In this document: positions 24,008-33,229 of the stretch, piece by piece | Layout: the number at the start of each line of letters is the position of its first letter | Position numbering within the stretch: the stretch's first letter is position 1 | Source: an uncultured Lachnospiraceae bacterium | GTDB lineage: Bacteria; Bacillota; Clostridia; Lachnospirales; Lachnospiraceae | Assembly (NCBI GenBank): GCA_902796425.1 | Contig: CADBPC010000146.1 | Location: forward strand, 1 to 49,040 | Direction of reading: 5' to 3' | Length of the DNA: 49,040 nt | Position numbers and translations under genes: made by a program | The notes under the pieces: model-generated | What the model saw: only the letters and a program-made list of their open reading frames with translations | What the model was told of the DNA's origin: nothing | Database searches by the model: none

Positions 24008-25820
24008 AGACAACAGTGAAAACAATAGGATGCTTCCCTGGTTCGGTATACCGAAGCTCCTTCCATATGTGAGGCCGTACAGGAAGATGATCGTCGTCAT
24101 GGTGACGCTCGGCATCGTCAGCTCCCTGATCGATTCGGTCTATCCGCTGTTCAACCGCTATGCGCTGGACCACTTTGTCGCGGGAGAAACGCTGCAGGGT
24201 CTCGGGCTTTTTATCGTGCTGTATGTCATCCTCCTGGTCATCCAGGTCATCGGAAACTTTATCAGCACGTACCTGGGCGGAAAGGTGGAAATGTCGGTCG
24301 ACAGGGACCTTCGCAACGCCGCCTTCAACCACCTGCAGACGCTGTCATTTTCCTATTTTAACCAGAACAATGTCGGATATATCCACGCGAGAGTAATGAG
24401 CGACTCCGGCAAAATCGGAGAGCTGATCGCATGGTACCTGATGGATACCGTCTGGAACGGCTCTTACGTGATCTGCGTCCTCATCATGATGCTCGCGATC
24501 AACTTAAGGCTTGCGCTCTACATTCTGGCGCTCCTGCCGTTCGCAGCCCTGATGATCATCTTCTTCCAGAGGATCCTTGTCGTGCTGAACCGGAAGATCC
24601 GCGAGATCAACTCAACGATCACGGGAGATTTCAACGAGGGAATCACCGGCGCAAAACAGATCAAGACGCTGGTCGTGGAGGACACGATACAGAAGGACTT
24701 TGAAAAGGACACCGAGGAATACAGGCACACGGCGGTACGGGCGGCGCACCATTCGGCGCTGTTCCGATCGCTGGTCACGCTGACCTCCTCGGCCGCCCTC
24801 GCGCTCGTTCTCTGGAAGGGCGGCATGATCACAAGGCAGGGCGTTATCATGATCGGAACGCTCTCGGTCTTTATGACCTATGCGCTGGGTATGATGGAGC
24901 CGATCCAGAATGTCATCTCGACGCTCTCCGGAGTGATTGCGATCCAGGTAAATATCGAGCGTCTCACAAGGCTTCTGGAGACGGAGTCGGACGTTGCGGA
25001 TACGCCGGAGGTCATTGAGAAATACGGCGACACCTTCCATCCGAAGAAGGAGAACTGGGAGCCCCTCCACGGCGATGTGGAATTCAGGGACGTCTCCTTC
25101 CGCTACCCGGACGGCGATGAGATGGTGCTCGAGCACTTTGACCTGAAGGTCCCGCACGGAACCAATGTCGCTATCGTCGGGGAGACCGGCGCCGGCAAGT
25201 CGACACTCGTTAACCTTGTCTGCCGCTTCTATGAGCCGACGATGGGACAGGTCCTGATCGACGGAAGGGACGTAAGAGAGAGATCACAGCTCTGGCTGCA
25301 CAGCAGCATCGGCTACGTCCTCCAGACGCCGCACCTTTTCTCCGGCTCTGTCAGGGACAATCTCCGCTACGGCAAACCGGATGCGACAGACGAAGAGATC
25401 TGGCAGGCGCTCCGGCTGGTATCCGCCGAGGATGTGGTGGGCAAGCTCGACAAGGGACTCGACAGCGATGTTGGAGAGGGCGGCAGCAACCTGTCCACGG
25501 GTGAAAAACAGCTCCTGTCCTTCGCGAGGGCCCTCCTTGCGGATCCCAGGATCCTCGTGCTCGACGAGGCGACCTCCTCGATCGATACCGTGACGGAAAA
25601 GGCGATCCAGGACGCGATCGGGACCGTGATCAGGGGCAGGACCTCCTTTGTCATTGCCCACAGACTCTCGACAATCGTAAACGCCAATATCATTCTCCTT
25701 GTCAGCGACGGGAAGATCATTGAGAGAGGAACCCACGCGGAGCTTATGGCGAAGAAGGGGGCGTACTACGAGCTGTATACCAGGCAGTATATAGAGATGG
25801 AGACGGACAGGGCGTATTGA
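23997..25820 (+). CDS. heterodimeric ABC exporter, subunit 2 (canonical Walker B)
   Basis: A 607-aa half-transporter that overlaps subunit 1 by 11 bp. Walker A is GETGAGKST and Walker B is canonical (ILVLDEATSSID with the catalytic Glu), but the signature is LSTGEKQ instead of LSGGQ. Subunit 1 Walker B and subunit 2 signature would together build one degenerate ATP site, and the other site would be fully active. This is the expected asymmetry of heterodimeric multidrug-type exporters. Co-transcription with the lysozyme/SGNH genes hints at an envelope-related cargo, but that is inference. Confidence 0.92.
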   Translation: MSSKDNSENNRMLPWFGIPKLLPYVRPYRKMIVVMVTLGIVSSLIDSVYPLFNRYALDHFVAGETLQGLGLFIVLYVILLVIQVIGNFISTYLGGKVEMSVDRDLRNAAFNHLQTLSFSYFNQNNVGYIHARVMSDSGKIGELIAWYLMDTVWNGSYVICVLIMMLAINLRLALYILALLPFAALMIIFFQRILVVLNRKIREINSTITGDFNEGITGAKQIKTLVVEDTIQKDFEKDTEEYRHTAVRAAHHSALFRSLVTLTSSAALALVLWKGGMITRQGVIMIGTLSVFMTYALGMMEPIQNVISTLSGVIAIQVNIERLTRLLETESDVADTPEVIEKYGDTFHPKKENWEPLHGDVEFRDVSFRYPDGDEMVLEHFDLKVPHGTNVAIVGETGAGKSTLVNLVCRFYEPTMGQVLIDGRDVRERSQLWLHSSIGYVLQTPHLFSGSVRDNLRYGKPDATDEEIWQALRLVSAEDVVGKLDKGLDSDVGEGGSNLSTGEKQLLSFARALLADPRILVLDEATSSIDTVTEKAIQDAIGTVIRGRTSFVIAHRLSTIVNANIILLVSDGKIIERGTHAELMAKKGAYYELYTRQYIEMETDRAY

Positions 25821-25850
25821 TATTGCGGCTGCCGCATTGCCGCTGTAGAA

Positions 25851-25900
25851 TTGTCGGAGTGCAAATAAGAAATATAGTAGAAAAGTCGGCAGAATATAAT
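25851..25900 (+). promoter_or_regulatory. candidate promoters of the second MATE gene
   Basis: TTGTCG (25851-25856), 16 bp and TATAGT (25873-25878) form one candidate; a perfect TATAAT at 25895-25900 without a good -35 forms another. Both lie 50-100 bp before the gene. The inverted repeat TTGCA/TGCAA (25915-25919, 25928-25932) sits just after. Confidence 0.35.
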
Positions 25901-25950
25901 AGAAATTCGAAAAGTTGCAGTATTTCGTGCAATATAAGACAGGAGGTATG

Positions 25951-27330
25951 ATGAGTATTAAAGAACTGTTCGCGCCGGTTGACATGACGCAGGGATCACC
26001 GGTGAAGCAGATCGTGAAGTTCACGATTCCGATGCTTTTGGGGAATATCGCGCAGCAGCTTTACAATACTGTGGACAGTATCATTGTAGGTAGATATGTC
26101 GGTGACAATGCGCTGGCTGCTGTCGGCAGCGCAGGGCCGATCCTGAACCTGCTCCTGGTTCTTTTCATGGGTATTTCCGTCGGCGCGAGCGTCATGGTTT
26201 CCCAGTATTACGGGGCAAAGCAGAGGGAAGAGCTTTCGAAGACAATCGGGTGCTGTCTCACCTGCACCTTCGTCGCGTCGCTGATCATCATGATTGTCGG
26301 CCCGATTATTTCGAGGCCGCTCCTGAAGCTCCTTTCCACGCCGGAGAGTATCATCGGATGGTGCACCTCTTATCTGATTATCATCTCTCTTGGTATTCTG
26401 GGCGGCGGTCTCTACAATATTCTGAGCGGTGTCTTAAGGGGACTCGGCGATTCCGTGTCCGCGCTGATTTACCTGCTCGTTGCAACGCTCCTGAACATTG
26501 TCCTTGACTGGCTGTTCGTCGCAAAGTTCGGTATGGGCGTCAACGGCGTTGCGCTCGCAACGGTCATCGCCCAGTTTGTGTCCGCTTTCCTGTCGGTCAG
26601 GAAGCTGACAAAGCTCCAGATGCTGTTCGATATGAAGAAGGAGTATCTGTGGCCTGAGAAAAGGTACACAGCCATGCTGATCCGGCTGGGACTTCCCTCC
26701 GGAATCACGCAGGCGATCTTCTCCATGTCGATGATCATTGTCCAGTCCCTTACCAACAGCTTCGGTGAAATGTACATCGCGGCCAACGTCATCGTCATGC
26801 GTATCGACGGCTTCGCAATGCTGCCCGCGTTCTCCTTCGGCACGGCCATGACAACCTTCTCCGGCCAGAATATCGGCGCGAGAAAGCTTGACAGAGTCGT
26901 GGAGGGAACAAAGAAGGGCACACTGGTCGCCATGGCGGTCTCCGCCGTCCTGACAGGACTCATCCTTCTGTTCGGCAAGGGCCTGATGGGCGTCTTTACA
27001 ACGACGGAAGACCTGATTAATCTCAGCTACAGGATGATGTGCATCCTGTCCGTCGGATACATCGCCATGGAGGTAACTCAGTGCCTGTCGGGCGTCATGA
27101 GAGGCGCCGGCGATACCGTGACTCCGATGTGGATTTCTATGCTGACAACCATCGCGCTTCGCGTGCCGCTTGCCTATATCATGGTCGGACTGACCAGAAC
27201 GTCGGAGCTCCCCCAGGGCAACTGCTACATGATGCAGATCTCGATGCTGATCACCTGGCTGATCGGCGCCGGCATTACAGCCTTCATGTACCGGGTCGGC
27301 AAATGGAGAAGTAAGGCGGTTGTAATGTAG
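25951..27330 (+). CDS. MATE family efflux transporter
   Basis: A 459-aa twelve-helix membrane protein of the MATE family. Early motifs are FTIPMLLGNIAQQLYNTVDS and VGRYVGDNALAAVGSAGP; the second half has SGQNIGARKLDRVVEG and GVMRGAGDTVTPMW. An ATG at 25948 and one at 25951 follow AGGAGG; the second gives the less extreme spacing and is preferred. It has its own promoter region upstream and a strong terminator downstream, so it is monocistronic. Substrate unknown. Confidence 0.9.
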   Translation: MSIKELFAPVDMTQGSPVKQIVKFTIPMLLGNIAQQLYNTVDSIIVGRYVGDNALAAVGSAGPILNLLLVLFMGISVGASVMVSQYYGAKQREELSKTIGCCLTCTFVASLIIMIVGPIISRPLLKLLSTPESIIGWCTSYLIIISLGILGGGLYNILSGVLRGLGDSVSALIYLLVATLLNIVLDWLFVAKFGMGVNGVALATVIAQFVSAFLSVRKLTKLQMLFDMKKEYLWPEKRYTAMLIRLGLPSGITQAIFSMSMIIVQSLTNSFGEMYIAANVIVMRIDGFAMLPAFSFGTAMTTFSGQNIGARKLDRVVEGTKKGTLVAMAVSAVLTGLILLFGKGLMGVFTTTEDLINLSYRMMCILSVGYIAMEVTQCLSGVMRGAGDTVTPMWISMLTTIALRVPLAYIMVGLTRTSELPQGNCYMMQISMLITWLIGAGITAFMYRVGKWRSKAVVM

Positions 27331-27355
27331 AAAAGAAAATGAGAGTGTAAGATCT

Positions 27356-27384
27356 TCGCACCGGTGACAGCCGGTGCGATTTTT
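27356..27384 (+). terminator. Rho-independent terminator after MATE gene
   Basis: TCGCACCGG (27356-27364) pairs with CCGGTGCGA (27371-27379) around TGACAG and is followed by TTTTT (27380-27384). A textbook intrinsic terminator 25 bp past the stop. Confidence 0.9.
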
Positions 27385-27406
27385 CGCTATTCCCCGTGCA
27401 AACCAG

Positions 27407-27436
27407 CAGCCGCATCATCACAGGATGATGCGGCTG
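27407..27436 (-). terminator. hairpin after glgD
   Basis: CAGCCGCATCATC (27407-27419) and GATGATGCGGCTG (27424-27436) form a perfect 13-bp stem with a 4-nt loop, 49 bp past the glgD stop. The T run on the minus strand is short (TGGTTT), so termination or mRNA protection are both possible. Confidence 0.65.
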
Positions 27437-27484
27437 TTATATGAAATGCTGTAGATTCTGAAGATACGGATCGAGAGCTCCTGA

Positions 27485-28603
27485 TCAGAGGGTATCGTTC
27501 CTCTTGACGTAGCCGGGATGGCCTTCGGGAGCGACGACTTCCTTGACATGGGTGATGTTCGCCCACTTGTCCACGATCTCGTTTTCCACATGGACATTCT
27601 CGCCGATGGTTGTGTAGGCAAGGATGATGGAATTCTTTACGACAGCGCCCTTCTTAATCCGGACGCCGCGGCCGATTACGCTGTTCTCAACGGTTCCTTC
27701 GATAAGGCACCCGTTGGAAACGAGACAGTTGCGCACATCCGAGCACTCATAGTACTTGGTCGGGCAGGAATCGGTGGTTCTTGTATAGATCGGCCAGTTG
27801 GGCTTGAACAGGTCTTCCGCGTCTTTCTGCGAGAGGAGTCTGCGGTTTGCGTTGTAGTAATCCTTCAGGCTGAGAATCGCTGCAAAGTAGCCCTTGTGCT
27901 GGACGCCGCGGACATCGAGCTCGGCGCACTTGTCGCTGACGATCTGCGACAGAGTGTAAAGGGAGGAGTATGCCTTTGCTTCCTTGATGAGCTGGATGAG
28001 CAGTTCCTTGGACATGATATAGGTGTCCATGAAAATGTTCTTTTCCTTAGCATCGCCGAGGTTTCTTGTGATGGAGGTGACGCCCTTCTGGCGGTTCAGG
28101 TTCAGCGTGCCGGCATTCAGGTATTCTTCCTTGGCGTTGCTGTGCTTGTAGTACAGGAGCGAGATATCCGCTCCGGAGGCGACGTGATCCTCCAGAAGCT
28201 TTGAATAATCCTCGCGGTAGACCATATAGCTCGGCGCAATGACGACATAAGGATTGGTCATGCGCTCAATCTGCTCCATGTTCTCCATCATAGCCTCGAT
28301 GTCTGTGTCATACAGGCCGCCGGGCGTGTTGCTCTCTGTGAACAGAAGCTGGATTCTGCCGCGCTTGCTGTTGACATTGTAATGACGGCCGGACCCGATA
28401 TGATCGATGATCGAGCGGGGTCTGGAATTGATATAAACCTGAATGCGGTCGATTCCCGAATTGCTCATGTTGGAAAGCGGGAAATCGACTACGCGATATC
28501 TGCCGACGAAGGAAAACGCGCCGATCGGGCGGTAGTCATGCATCCCTTCGACATGGATATAATTGGCGGCAGAGGTAATGATTCCGAATGCTTTATTTGC
28601 CAT
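27485..28603 (-). CDS. glgD: glucose-1-phosphate adenylyltransferase subunit GlgD
   Basis: A 372-aa non-catalytic partner of ADP-glucose pyrophosphorylase. It keeps the nucleotidyltransferase fold (VGRYRVVDFPLSNMSNSGID, about residues 32-51) and a C-terminal left-handed beta-helix with hexapeptide-like repeats (about 290-355). It lacks the Gly-rich GGxGxRL loop (here ITSAANYIH), which is the hallmark of GlgD. In Gram-positive bacteria it boosts GlgC activity in glycogen synthesis (family knowledge). The ribosome-binding site GGGGAGG lies in the last codons of glgC, 5 bp upstream. Confidence 0.92.
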   Translation of the reverse strand: MANKAFGIITSAANYIHVEGMHDYRPIGAFSFVGRYRVVDFPLSNMSNSGIDRIQVYINSRPRSIIDHIGSGRHYNVNSKRGRIQLLFTESNTPGGLYDTDIEAMMENMEQIERMTNPYVVIAPSYMVYREDYSKLLEDHVASGADISLLYYKHSNAKEEYLNAGTLNLNRQKGVTSITRNLGDAKEKNIFMDTYIMSKELLIQLIKEAKAYSSLYTLSQIVSDKCAELDVRGVQHKGYFAAILSLKDYYNANRRLLSQKDAEDLFKPNWPIYTRTTDSCPTKYYECSDVRNCLVSNGCLIEGTVENSVIGRGVRIKKGAVVKNSIILAYTTIGENVHVENEIVDKWANITHVKEVVAPEGHPGYVKRNDTL

Positions 28604-28608
28604 GACGA

Positions 28609-29748
28609 TTATTCCTCCCCCTTGACTCTTTTTGCTACGAGAAGAATATTCTCGCTGTCAGCGCTGCCTACGACAGCGTTCCTGCCGATGCGGACGCCGT
28701 CTGCGACCAGTGCCCTCGTGACGACGGCACCTTCCTCGACGACTGCGCCGGGCATGAGCACCGTATCAATAACCTTGGCGCCTGCTTCCACCGTGGAGTT
28801 GGTAAAGAGAACGGAATTGTGAACCTCGCCCTTTACGACTGCGCCCTGCGTGATATACGCGCGGTGAATCTTTGCATCTGCTCCGATGTACTGCGGAATA
28901 GAGGAGGAGTCCTCGGTGTAAATCTTCCAGGAATGGTCCGAGAGGTTCAGCTCATTCTTGTCGTCCAGAAGATCCATGTTCGCTTCCCACAGGGAATCGA
29001 TCGTTCCTACATCCTTCCAGTAGCCCTTGAACTCATAAGCATACAGAGCCTTGCCGTTATTCAGCATGACCGGGATGAAGTCCTTGCCGAAGTCGTGGCT
29101 GGAATTCGGGTTCTTCATATCATCGAGCAGCATTTTGCGCATGAGCTTCCAGTTGAAAATATAGATACCCATGGAAGCAAGATTGCTCTTCGGGTTGGCG
29201 GGCTTTTCCTCGAACTCAACGATCCTTCCCGTCTCATCCGTATTCATGATGCCGAAACGGCTGGCTTCCTTCATCGGGACACCGATAACCGCGATCGTCG
29301 CGTCGGCCTTGTTCGCCTTGTGGTAATCCAGCATCTTCGCGTAGTTCATCTTATAGATGTGGTCGCCGGAAAGAACAAGGAGATACTCCGGATCATAAGT
29401 GTCGATAAAGTCGATATTCTGGGAGATGGCATCCGCCGTGCCGCGGTAAACATCGAGCCCCTCGTCCGCCTTCTCGCGGGGAGTGAGTACGAAGACACCG
29501 CTGTCACGTGTGTCAAGTCCCCAGCGGCCGCCCGCTGCCACATAGCTGTTGAGCAGGACGGATTCATACTGCGTAAGGACGCCGACTACATCGATGCCGC
29601 TGTTGGCACAGTTGCTGAGGGGAAAGTCGATGATGCGGTACTTTCCGCCATAGGAAACCGCCGGTTTGGCAACCTTGCTGGTCAGTTCATGCAGGCGGCT
29701 CCCCCGGCCGCCGGCCAGGATCATTGCTAACATGTTCGTTTGACTCAT
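28609..29748 (-). CDS. glgC: glucose-1-phosphate adenylyltransferase catalytic subunit GlgC
   Basis: A 379-aa cytoplasmic enzyme making ADP-glucose from glucose-1-phosphate and ATP, the first committed step of glycogen synthesis. It has the N-terminal loop [13 protein letters not shown] (about residues 11-23), [20 protein letters not shown], the catalytic [10 protein letters not shown], the FEEKP substrate motif and YWKDVGTI, then a beta-helix. The ATG at 29748 follows AAAGGA. Upstream is a minus-strand promoter at 29914-29942. No other glycogen gene is nearby, so glgCD is an isolated operon. Confidence 0.95.
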   Translation of the reverse strand: MSQTNMLAMILAGGRGSRLHELTSKVAKPAVSYGGKYRIIDFPLSNCANSGIDVVGVLTQYESVLLNSYVAAGGRWGLDTRDSGVFVLTPREKADEGLDVYRGTADAISQNIDFIDTYDPEYLLVLSGDHIYKMNYAKMLDYHKANKADATIAVIGVPMKEASRFGIMNTDETGRIVEFEEKPANPKSNLASMGIYIFNWKLMRKMLLDDMKNPNSSHDFGKDFIPVMLNNGKALYAYEFKGYWKDVGTIDSLWEANMDLLDDKNELNLSDHSWKIYTEDSSSIPQYIGADAKIHRAYITQGAVVKGEVHNSVLFTNSTVEAGAKVIDTVLMPGAVVEEGAVVTRALVADGVRIGRNAVVGSADSENILLVAKRVKGEE

Positions 29749-29913
29749 AACAATTCCTTTCGCGCCGCTTTTCGCGCGGCTGATTTATTGTGGTTTTTGC
29801 CGTCAGCCACTCCGCCCGCCGGACCTTCCGGAATAATTTTCTGTCAGATTTCACTCGAATAAGCCTCCCGCCGGATGCCGCGCAGGAAAAGAGTGTGCGG
29901 AAAAACCTATAAT

Positions 29914-29942
29914 ATTTTATCGCGAATATGAACAATAGACAA
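29914..29942 (-). promoter_or_regulatory. glgCD promoter
   Basis: On the minus strand TTGTCT (29942-29937), 17 bp and TAAAAT (29919-29914). It would give a leader of about 160 nt. The divergent spacer 29749-30131 (383 bp) otherwise holds only this promoter, the promoter at 30058-30086 and AT-rich DNA; no gene or known riboswitch was seen. Confidence 0.55.
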
Positions 29943-30057
29943 TATTTCATCGGTGCAAATAAGATTCACAAAATTCAGTCGGCAATCTGCACAAAAGATC
30001 AAGAAAATCGTGGCAAATATGCACAAATATGGAAAACGCCTGCGCCGGCGCGTCCTG

Positions 30058-30086
30058 TTGACGAAAAAAAGCGCGAAAGGTATTCT
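30058..30086 (+). promoter_or_regulatory. promoter of the ABC exporter/envelope cluster
   Basis: TTGACG (30058-30063), 17 bp including an A7 run and TATTCT (30081-30086). The start would be near 30093, about 40 nt before the ATG of the exporter gene. Confidence 0.5.
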
Positions 30087-30131
30087 ACTTATCAGGTTCT
30101 ATAAATTAATGTTGCGAAAGGCAGGTGGAGT

Positions 30132-32168
30132 ATGGCCGGACCCGGTGGAATGGGCGGAATGGGAAGGGGCGGAAGGTTCCTTACCGAAGAAGAAAAGGCA
30201 AACATGCCGAAGGTGACAAAGGATCTCCTTTTCCGCGTCATGTCGTGGCTTAAGCCCTACTGGAAGCAGCTGGTCCTCACACTTGTCTGCATCGTGTTTT
30301 CCTCTGTGCTGGGCCTTATGCCCTCGATCCTTACGGGCAGGATTCTCGATGAAGGCCTGATCGGCAGGAACTTCGGAAAGCTCGTTTTCTACATCGTGCT
30401 CTCCCTCCTTGTTACGCTCGGCTCCAACCTGATCGGCGTTGCCGAGAACTACATGAATTCCTGGATTGCGCAGCACATCACCTTCGATATGCGCAACCGG
30501 ATGTACCGCCATCTCCAGTCGATGTCGCAGCGCTTTTTTACAAGCAATAACCAGGGCGATATCATAACGAGAATGACGAGTGACATCGACGGCGTGAGGT
30601 CGGTCATCACCAATACCTTCACCAGCATCCTCTCCAACTCGATCACCCTGATTGCGGCGCTGATCGCGATGTACCAAAAGAACTGGATCCTCGCGACCGT
30701 CGGGATCATCATCGTGCCGCTCTTTACCATTCCGACCAGAAAGGCCGGGAAAACGCGCTGGGACCTGACAAGGCAGGCGCAGGAGAGCAACGACGAGATC
30801 AACGGGATCCTGAACGAGACGCTCTCCGTCAGCGGGCAGACGCTCGTCAAGCTTTTCTGCAGGGAAGAGCAGGAATACGAGAAATACGAAAAAGCAAACC
30901 GCCGGATGATCGAGCTCAATATTAAGGAAGGCATGGCAGGCAGGTGGTTCCGCGTCGTCCTCTCCACCATCACGAGCGTCGGTCCGATGCTCCTGTACCT
31001 GGTCGGCGGCATTCTTATGATAAAGAAAAACGCGAACCTGACCGTCGGCGATATCACCGTGCTGGTCGCCCTTCTCGGAAGAATGTACGGCCCCGTGAAC
31101 TCGCTCCTGAACATCCAGGTCGACTGGATGCGCTCCATGGCGCTGTTTTCCCGCATCTTCGACTATTTTGACATGCCGGTTGAGATTAAGAACAGGGAAA
31201 ATCCGATCGTCCCGGATAAGGCAGAGGGAACGGTCGAGTTTTCCGGCGTCTCCTTCGGCTACGAGAAGGACAGGAAGGTCTTGAAGGACGTGTCCTTCCG
31301 CCTCGAGAGCGGGCACAGCATCGCGATCGTCGGCCCTTCCGGATCGGGAAAGAGCACGATCATCAACCTGATCCCGAGACTCTACGATGTCGACAGCGGG
31401 AGCGTGACGTTCGACGGCGTGGACGTAAGGGATCTCGACCTTACTTATCTTAGAAGCAACATCGGCGTCGTGACGCAGGATACCTACCTCTTTAACGGTA
31501 CGATCCGCGAGAACCTCCTGTATGTAAAGCCCGAGGCGACGGAGCAGGAGCTGATTGACGCCCTCGAAAAGGCGAATATCTATGACTTTGTGCAGGCGCA
31601 GGAGAAGGGCCTCGATACGGTCGTCGGCAACCGCGGCCTAAAGCTCTCCGGAGGAGAAAAACAGCGCATCTCCATCGCAAGGGCGCTCCTCAAGAACCCG
31701 GCGCTCCTGATTTTCGACGAGGCGACCAGCGCCCTGGATTCCATCTCCGAGAGCAAGATCCAGGAGGCGATCGACCCGCTCGTTGCCGAGCACACCAGCA
31801 TCCTCATCGCGCACAGGCTCTCGACGATTCTTGCGGCCGATGAGATACTGGTCGTAAAGGACGGACAGATCGTCGAGCGCGGAACGCACAAGGAGCTTGT
31901 AAACGCGGGCGGCGTCTACGAGGATCTGTATGAAACGCAGTTCAAGGGCGCGATGAAGGGGAGCGAGGACATGCGCATCAAGCCCGAGGAAATGATCGGC
32001 GCGGATGCTTACCCCGCGCCGGGCGCAAGAGGCCCGAGACTCTCCGGCGAGACGCATGAGGATAGAAGAGAGCGCGGAAGGCAGATGCGCGAGTACCGCC
32101 GGGAAATCATGGACGAGATTTCCGAGGAAATCGAAGAAAACCGCGGCAGCTATCTCTGGCCGTTCTGA
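30132..32168 (+). CDS. ABC exporter, homodimeric type
   Basis: A 678-aa half-transporter with a Gly/Met-rich start (GPGGMGGMGRGG), six membrane helices and an ATPase with fully canonical motifs: Walker A GPSGSGKST, signature LSGGEKQRIS, Walker B/D-loop LLIFDEATSALDS and switch His IAHRLST. Both sites would be active, so a homodimer is expected. The C-terminus has an unusual ~65-residue charged extension rich in Arg/Glu (RRERGRQMREYRREIMDEIS), perhaps helical. It opens a long co-directional cluster. Substrate unknown; lipid or drug export are the usual roles. Confidence 0.9.
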   Translation: MAGPGGMGGMGRGGRFLTEEEKANMPKVTKDLLFRVMSWLKPYWKQLVLTLVCIVFSSVLGLMPSILTGRILDEGLIGRNFGKLVFYIVLSLLVTLGSNLIGVAENYMNSWIAQHITFDMRNRMYRHLQSMSQRFFTSNNQGDIITRMTSDIDGVRSVITNTFTSILSNSITLIAALIAMYQKNWILATVGIIIVPLFTIPTRKAGKTRWDLTRQAQESNDEINGILNETLSVSGQTLVKLFCREEQEYEKYEKANRRMIELNIKEGMAGRWFRVVLSTITSVGPMLLYLVGGILMIKKNANLTVGDITVLVALLGRMYGPVNSLLNIQVDWMRSMALFSRIFDYFDMPVEIKNRENPIVPDKAEGTVEFSGVSFGYEKDRKVLKDVSFRLESGHSIAIVGPSGSGKSTIINLIPRLYDVDSGSVTFDGVDVRDLDLTYLRSNIGVVTQDTYLFNGTIRENLLYVKPEATEQELIDALEKANIYDFVQAQEKGLDTVVGNRGLKLSGGEKQRISIARALLKNPALLIFDEATSALDSISESKIQEAIDPLVAEHTSILIAHRLSTILAADEILVVKDGQIVERGTHKELVNAGGVYEDLYETQFKGAMKGSEDMRIKPEEMIGADAYPAPGARGPRLSGETHEDRRERGRQMREYRREIMDEISEEIEENRGSYLWPF

Positions 32169-32285
32169 GGCAGCCGCAGGGCGAAAACCGCAGGAAGAAG
32201 CTGCAGGGAAAAACCGGAGGACAGAAAGCCGCGGGGCAGAAGCTGCAGAAAAACGGAGGACACGAAGCCGCAGGGCTGGATACGG
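32169..32285 (+). repeat. short imperfect repeats in the spacer before the glycosyltransferase
   Basis: The 117-bp spacer is built of imperfect units around AGCCGCAGGG, AGAAGCTGCAG and CGGAGGACA, each present two or three times. Reading frames here stay open, but no start with a ribosome-binding site is convincing. It may derive from slippage. Confidence 0.45.
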
Positions 32286-33227
32286 ATGATGGAAGAGCAG
32301 AAGAAAAACAGAGACAGGATTGCGGTCCTGATCCCCTGCTATAATGAGGAAAAAACGATCGGCAAGGTTGTAAGGGACGCCGCAGCGGCCCTCCCGGATG
32401 CCGTGATCTACGTATATAACAACAACTCGACGGACCGCACCGAGGAAGAGGCGCTGGCTGCCGGCGCCATCGTGCGCAGGGAATACCTGCAGGGAAAGGG
32501 CAACGTTATCCGCAGGATGTTCCGCGAAATCGACGCGGACTGCTACATCATGGTGGACGGCGACGACACCTACCCAATGGACGAAGCGCCGAAGCTCGCC
32601 CAAAAGGTGCTGGAGCAGAACGCCGACATGGTGGTGGGAGACCGCCTCTCGTCGACCTATTTTACCGAGAACAAACGGCCCTTCCACAATTTCGGCAACA
32701 CCCTTGTAAGAGACAGCATCAACCGCCTCTTCGGGTGCGAAATCAAGGACATCATGACGGGGTTCCGTGCTTTTTCCTACGATTTTGTCAAGACCTTCCC
32801 CGTCCTGTCAAAAGGGTTTGAGATCGAGACCGAGATGACGATCCACGCGGTCTACAACAACATGCAGATCGACAACGTCATCGTCGACTACAGAGACCGC
32901 CCGGCGGGGAGCAGTTCCAAGCTCAACACCTTCGCCGACGGGATCCGCGTCCTGAAGACCATCTTCAACCTGTACAGAGACTATAAGCCGATGGGCTTTT
33001 TCGGCACGCTTTCGGCCATTCTCGCGGCGATTTCCATCCTGTTTTTCATCCCCGTATTCAGGGACTACCTGCACACGGGACTGGTCGCGAAATTCCCGAC
33101 ACTGATCGTCTGCGGGTTTGTTATGATGGCGGCGATCCAGTCGTTTTTTGCGGGCCTTATTCTCTCAAACCTTGACCGCTCAAGCCGCAGGGACTTTGAG
33201 GTCCAGCGGAACATGCTGCACAGATAG
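32286..33227 (+). CDS. GT2 glycosyltransferase, polyprenol-phosphate sugar synthase type
   Basis: A 313-aa family-2 glycosyltransferase. N-terminal VLIPCYNEEKTIG (about residues 14-26) and the metal site MVDGDDTYPMDEAP (about 89-102) match dolichyl-phosphate-mannose/undecaprenyl-phosphate-glucose synthases. Two C-terminal helices (about 236-258 and 268-292) anchor it in the membrane. It would load a sugar onto a polyprenyl phosphate for use outside the cell. Two adjacent ATGs (32286, 32289) are possible starts. The following membrane gene lies 2 bp downstream, as in the Bacillus ykoT-ykoS arrangement (recalled, not checked). Confidence 0.85.
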   Translation: MMEEQKKNRDRIAVLIPCYNEEKTIGKVVRDAAAALPDAVIYVYNNNSTDRTEEEALAAGAIVRREYLQGKGNVIRRMFREIDADCYIMVDGDDTYPMDEAPKLAQKVLEQNADMVVGDRLSSTYFTENKRPFHNFGNTLVRDSINRLFGCEIKDIMTGFRAFSYDFVKTFPVLSKGFEIETEMTIHAVYNNMQIDNVIVDYRDRPAGSSSKLNTFADGIRVLKTIFNLYRDYKPMGFFGTLSAILAAISILFFIPVFRDYLHTGLVAKFPTLIVCGFVMMAAIQSFFAGLILSNLDRSSRRDFEVQRNMLHR

Positions 33228-33229
33228 TT

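Noticed and set aside
22883..24115. 410-aa minus-strand ORF opposite the ABC exporter
   Set aside because: It is antisense to Walker A, signature and Walker B of subunit 1; no independent support.
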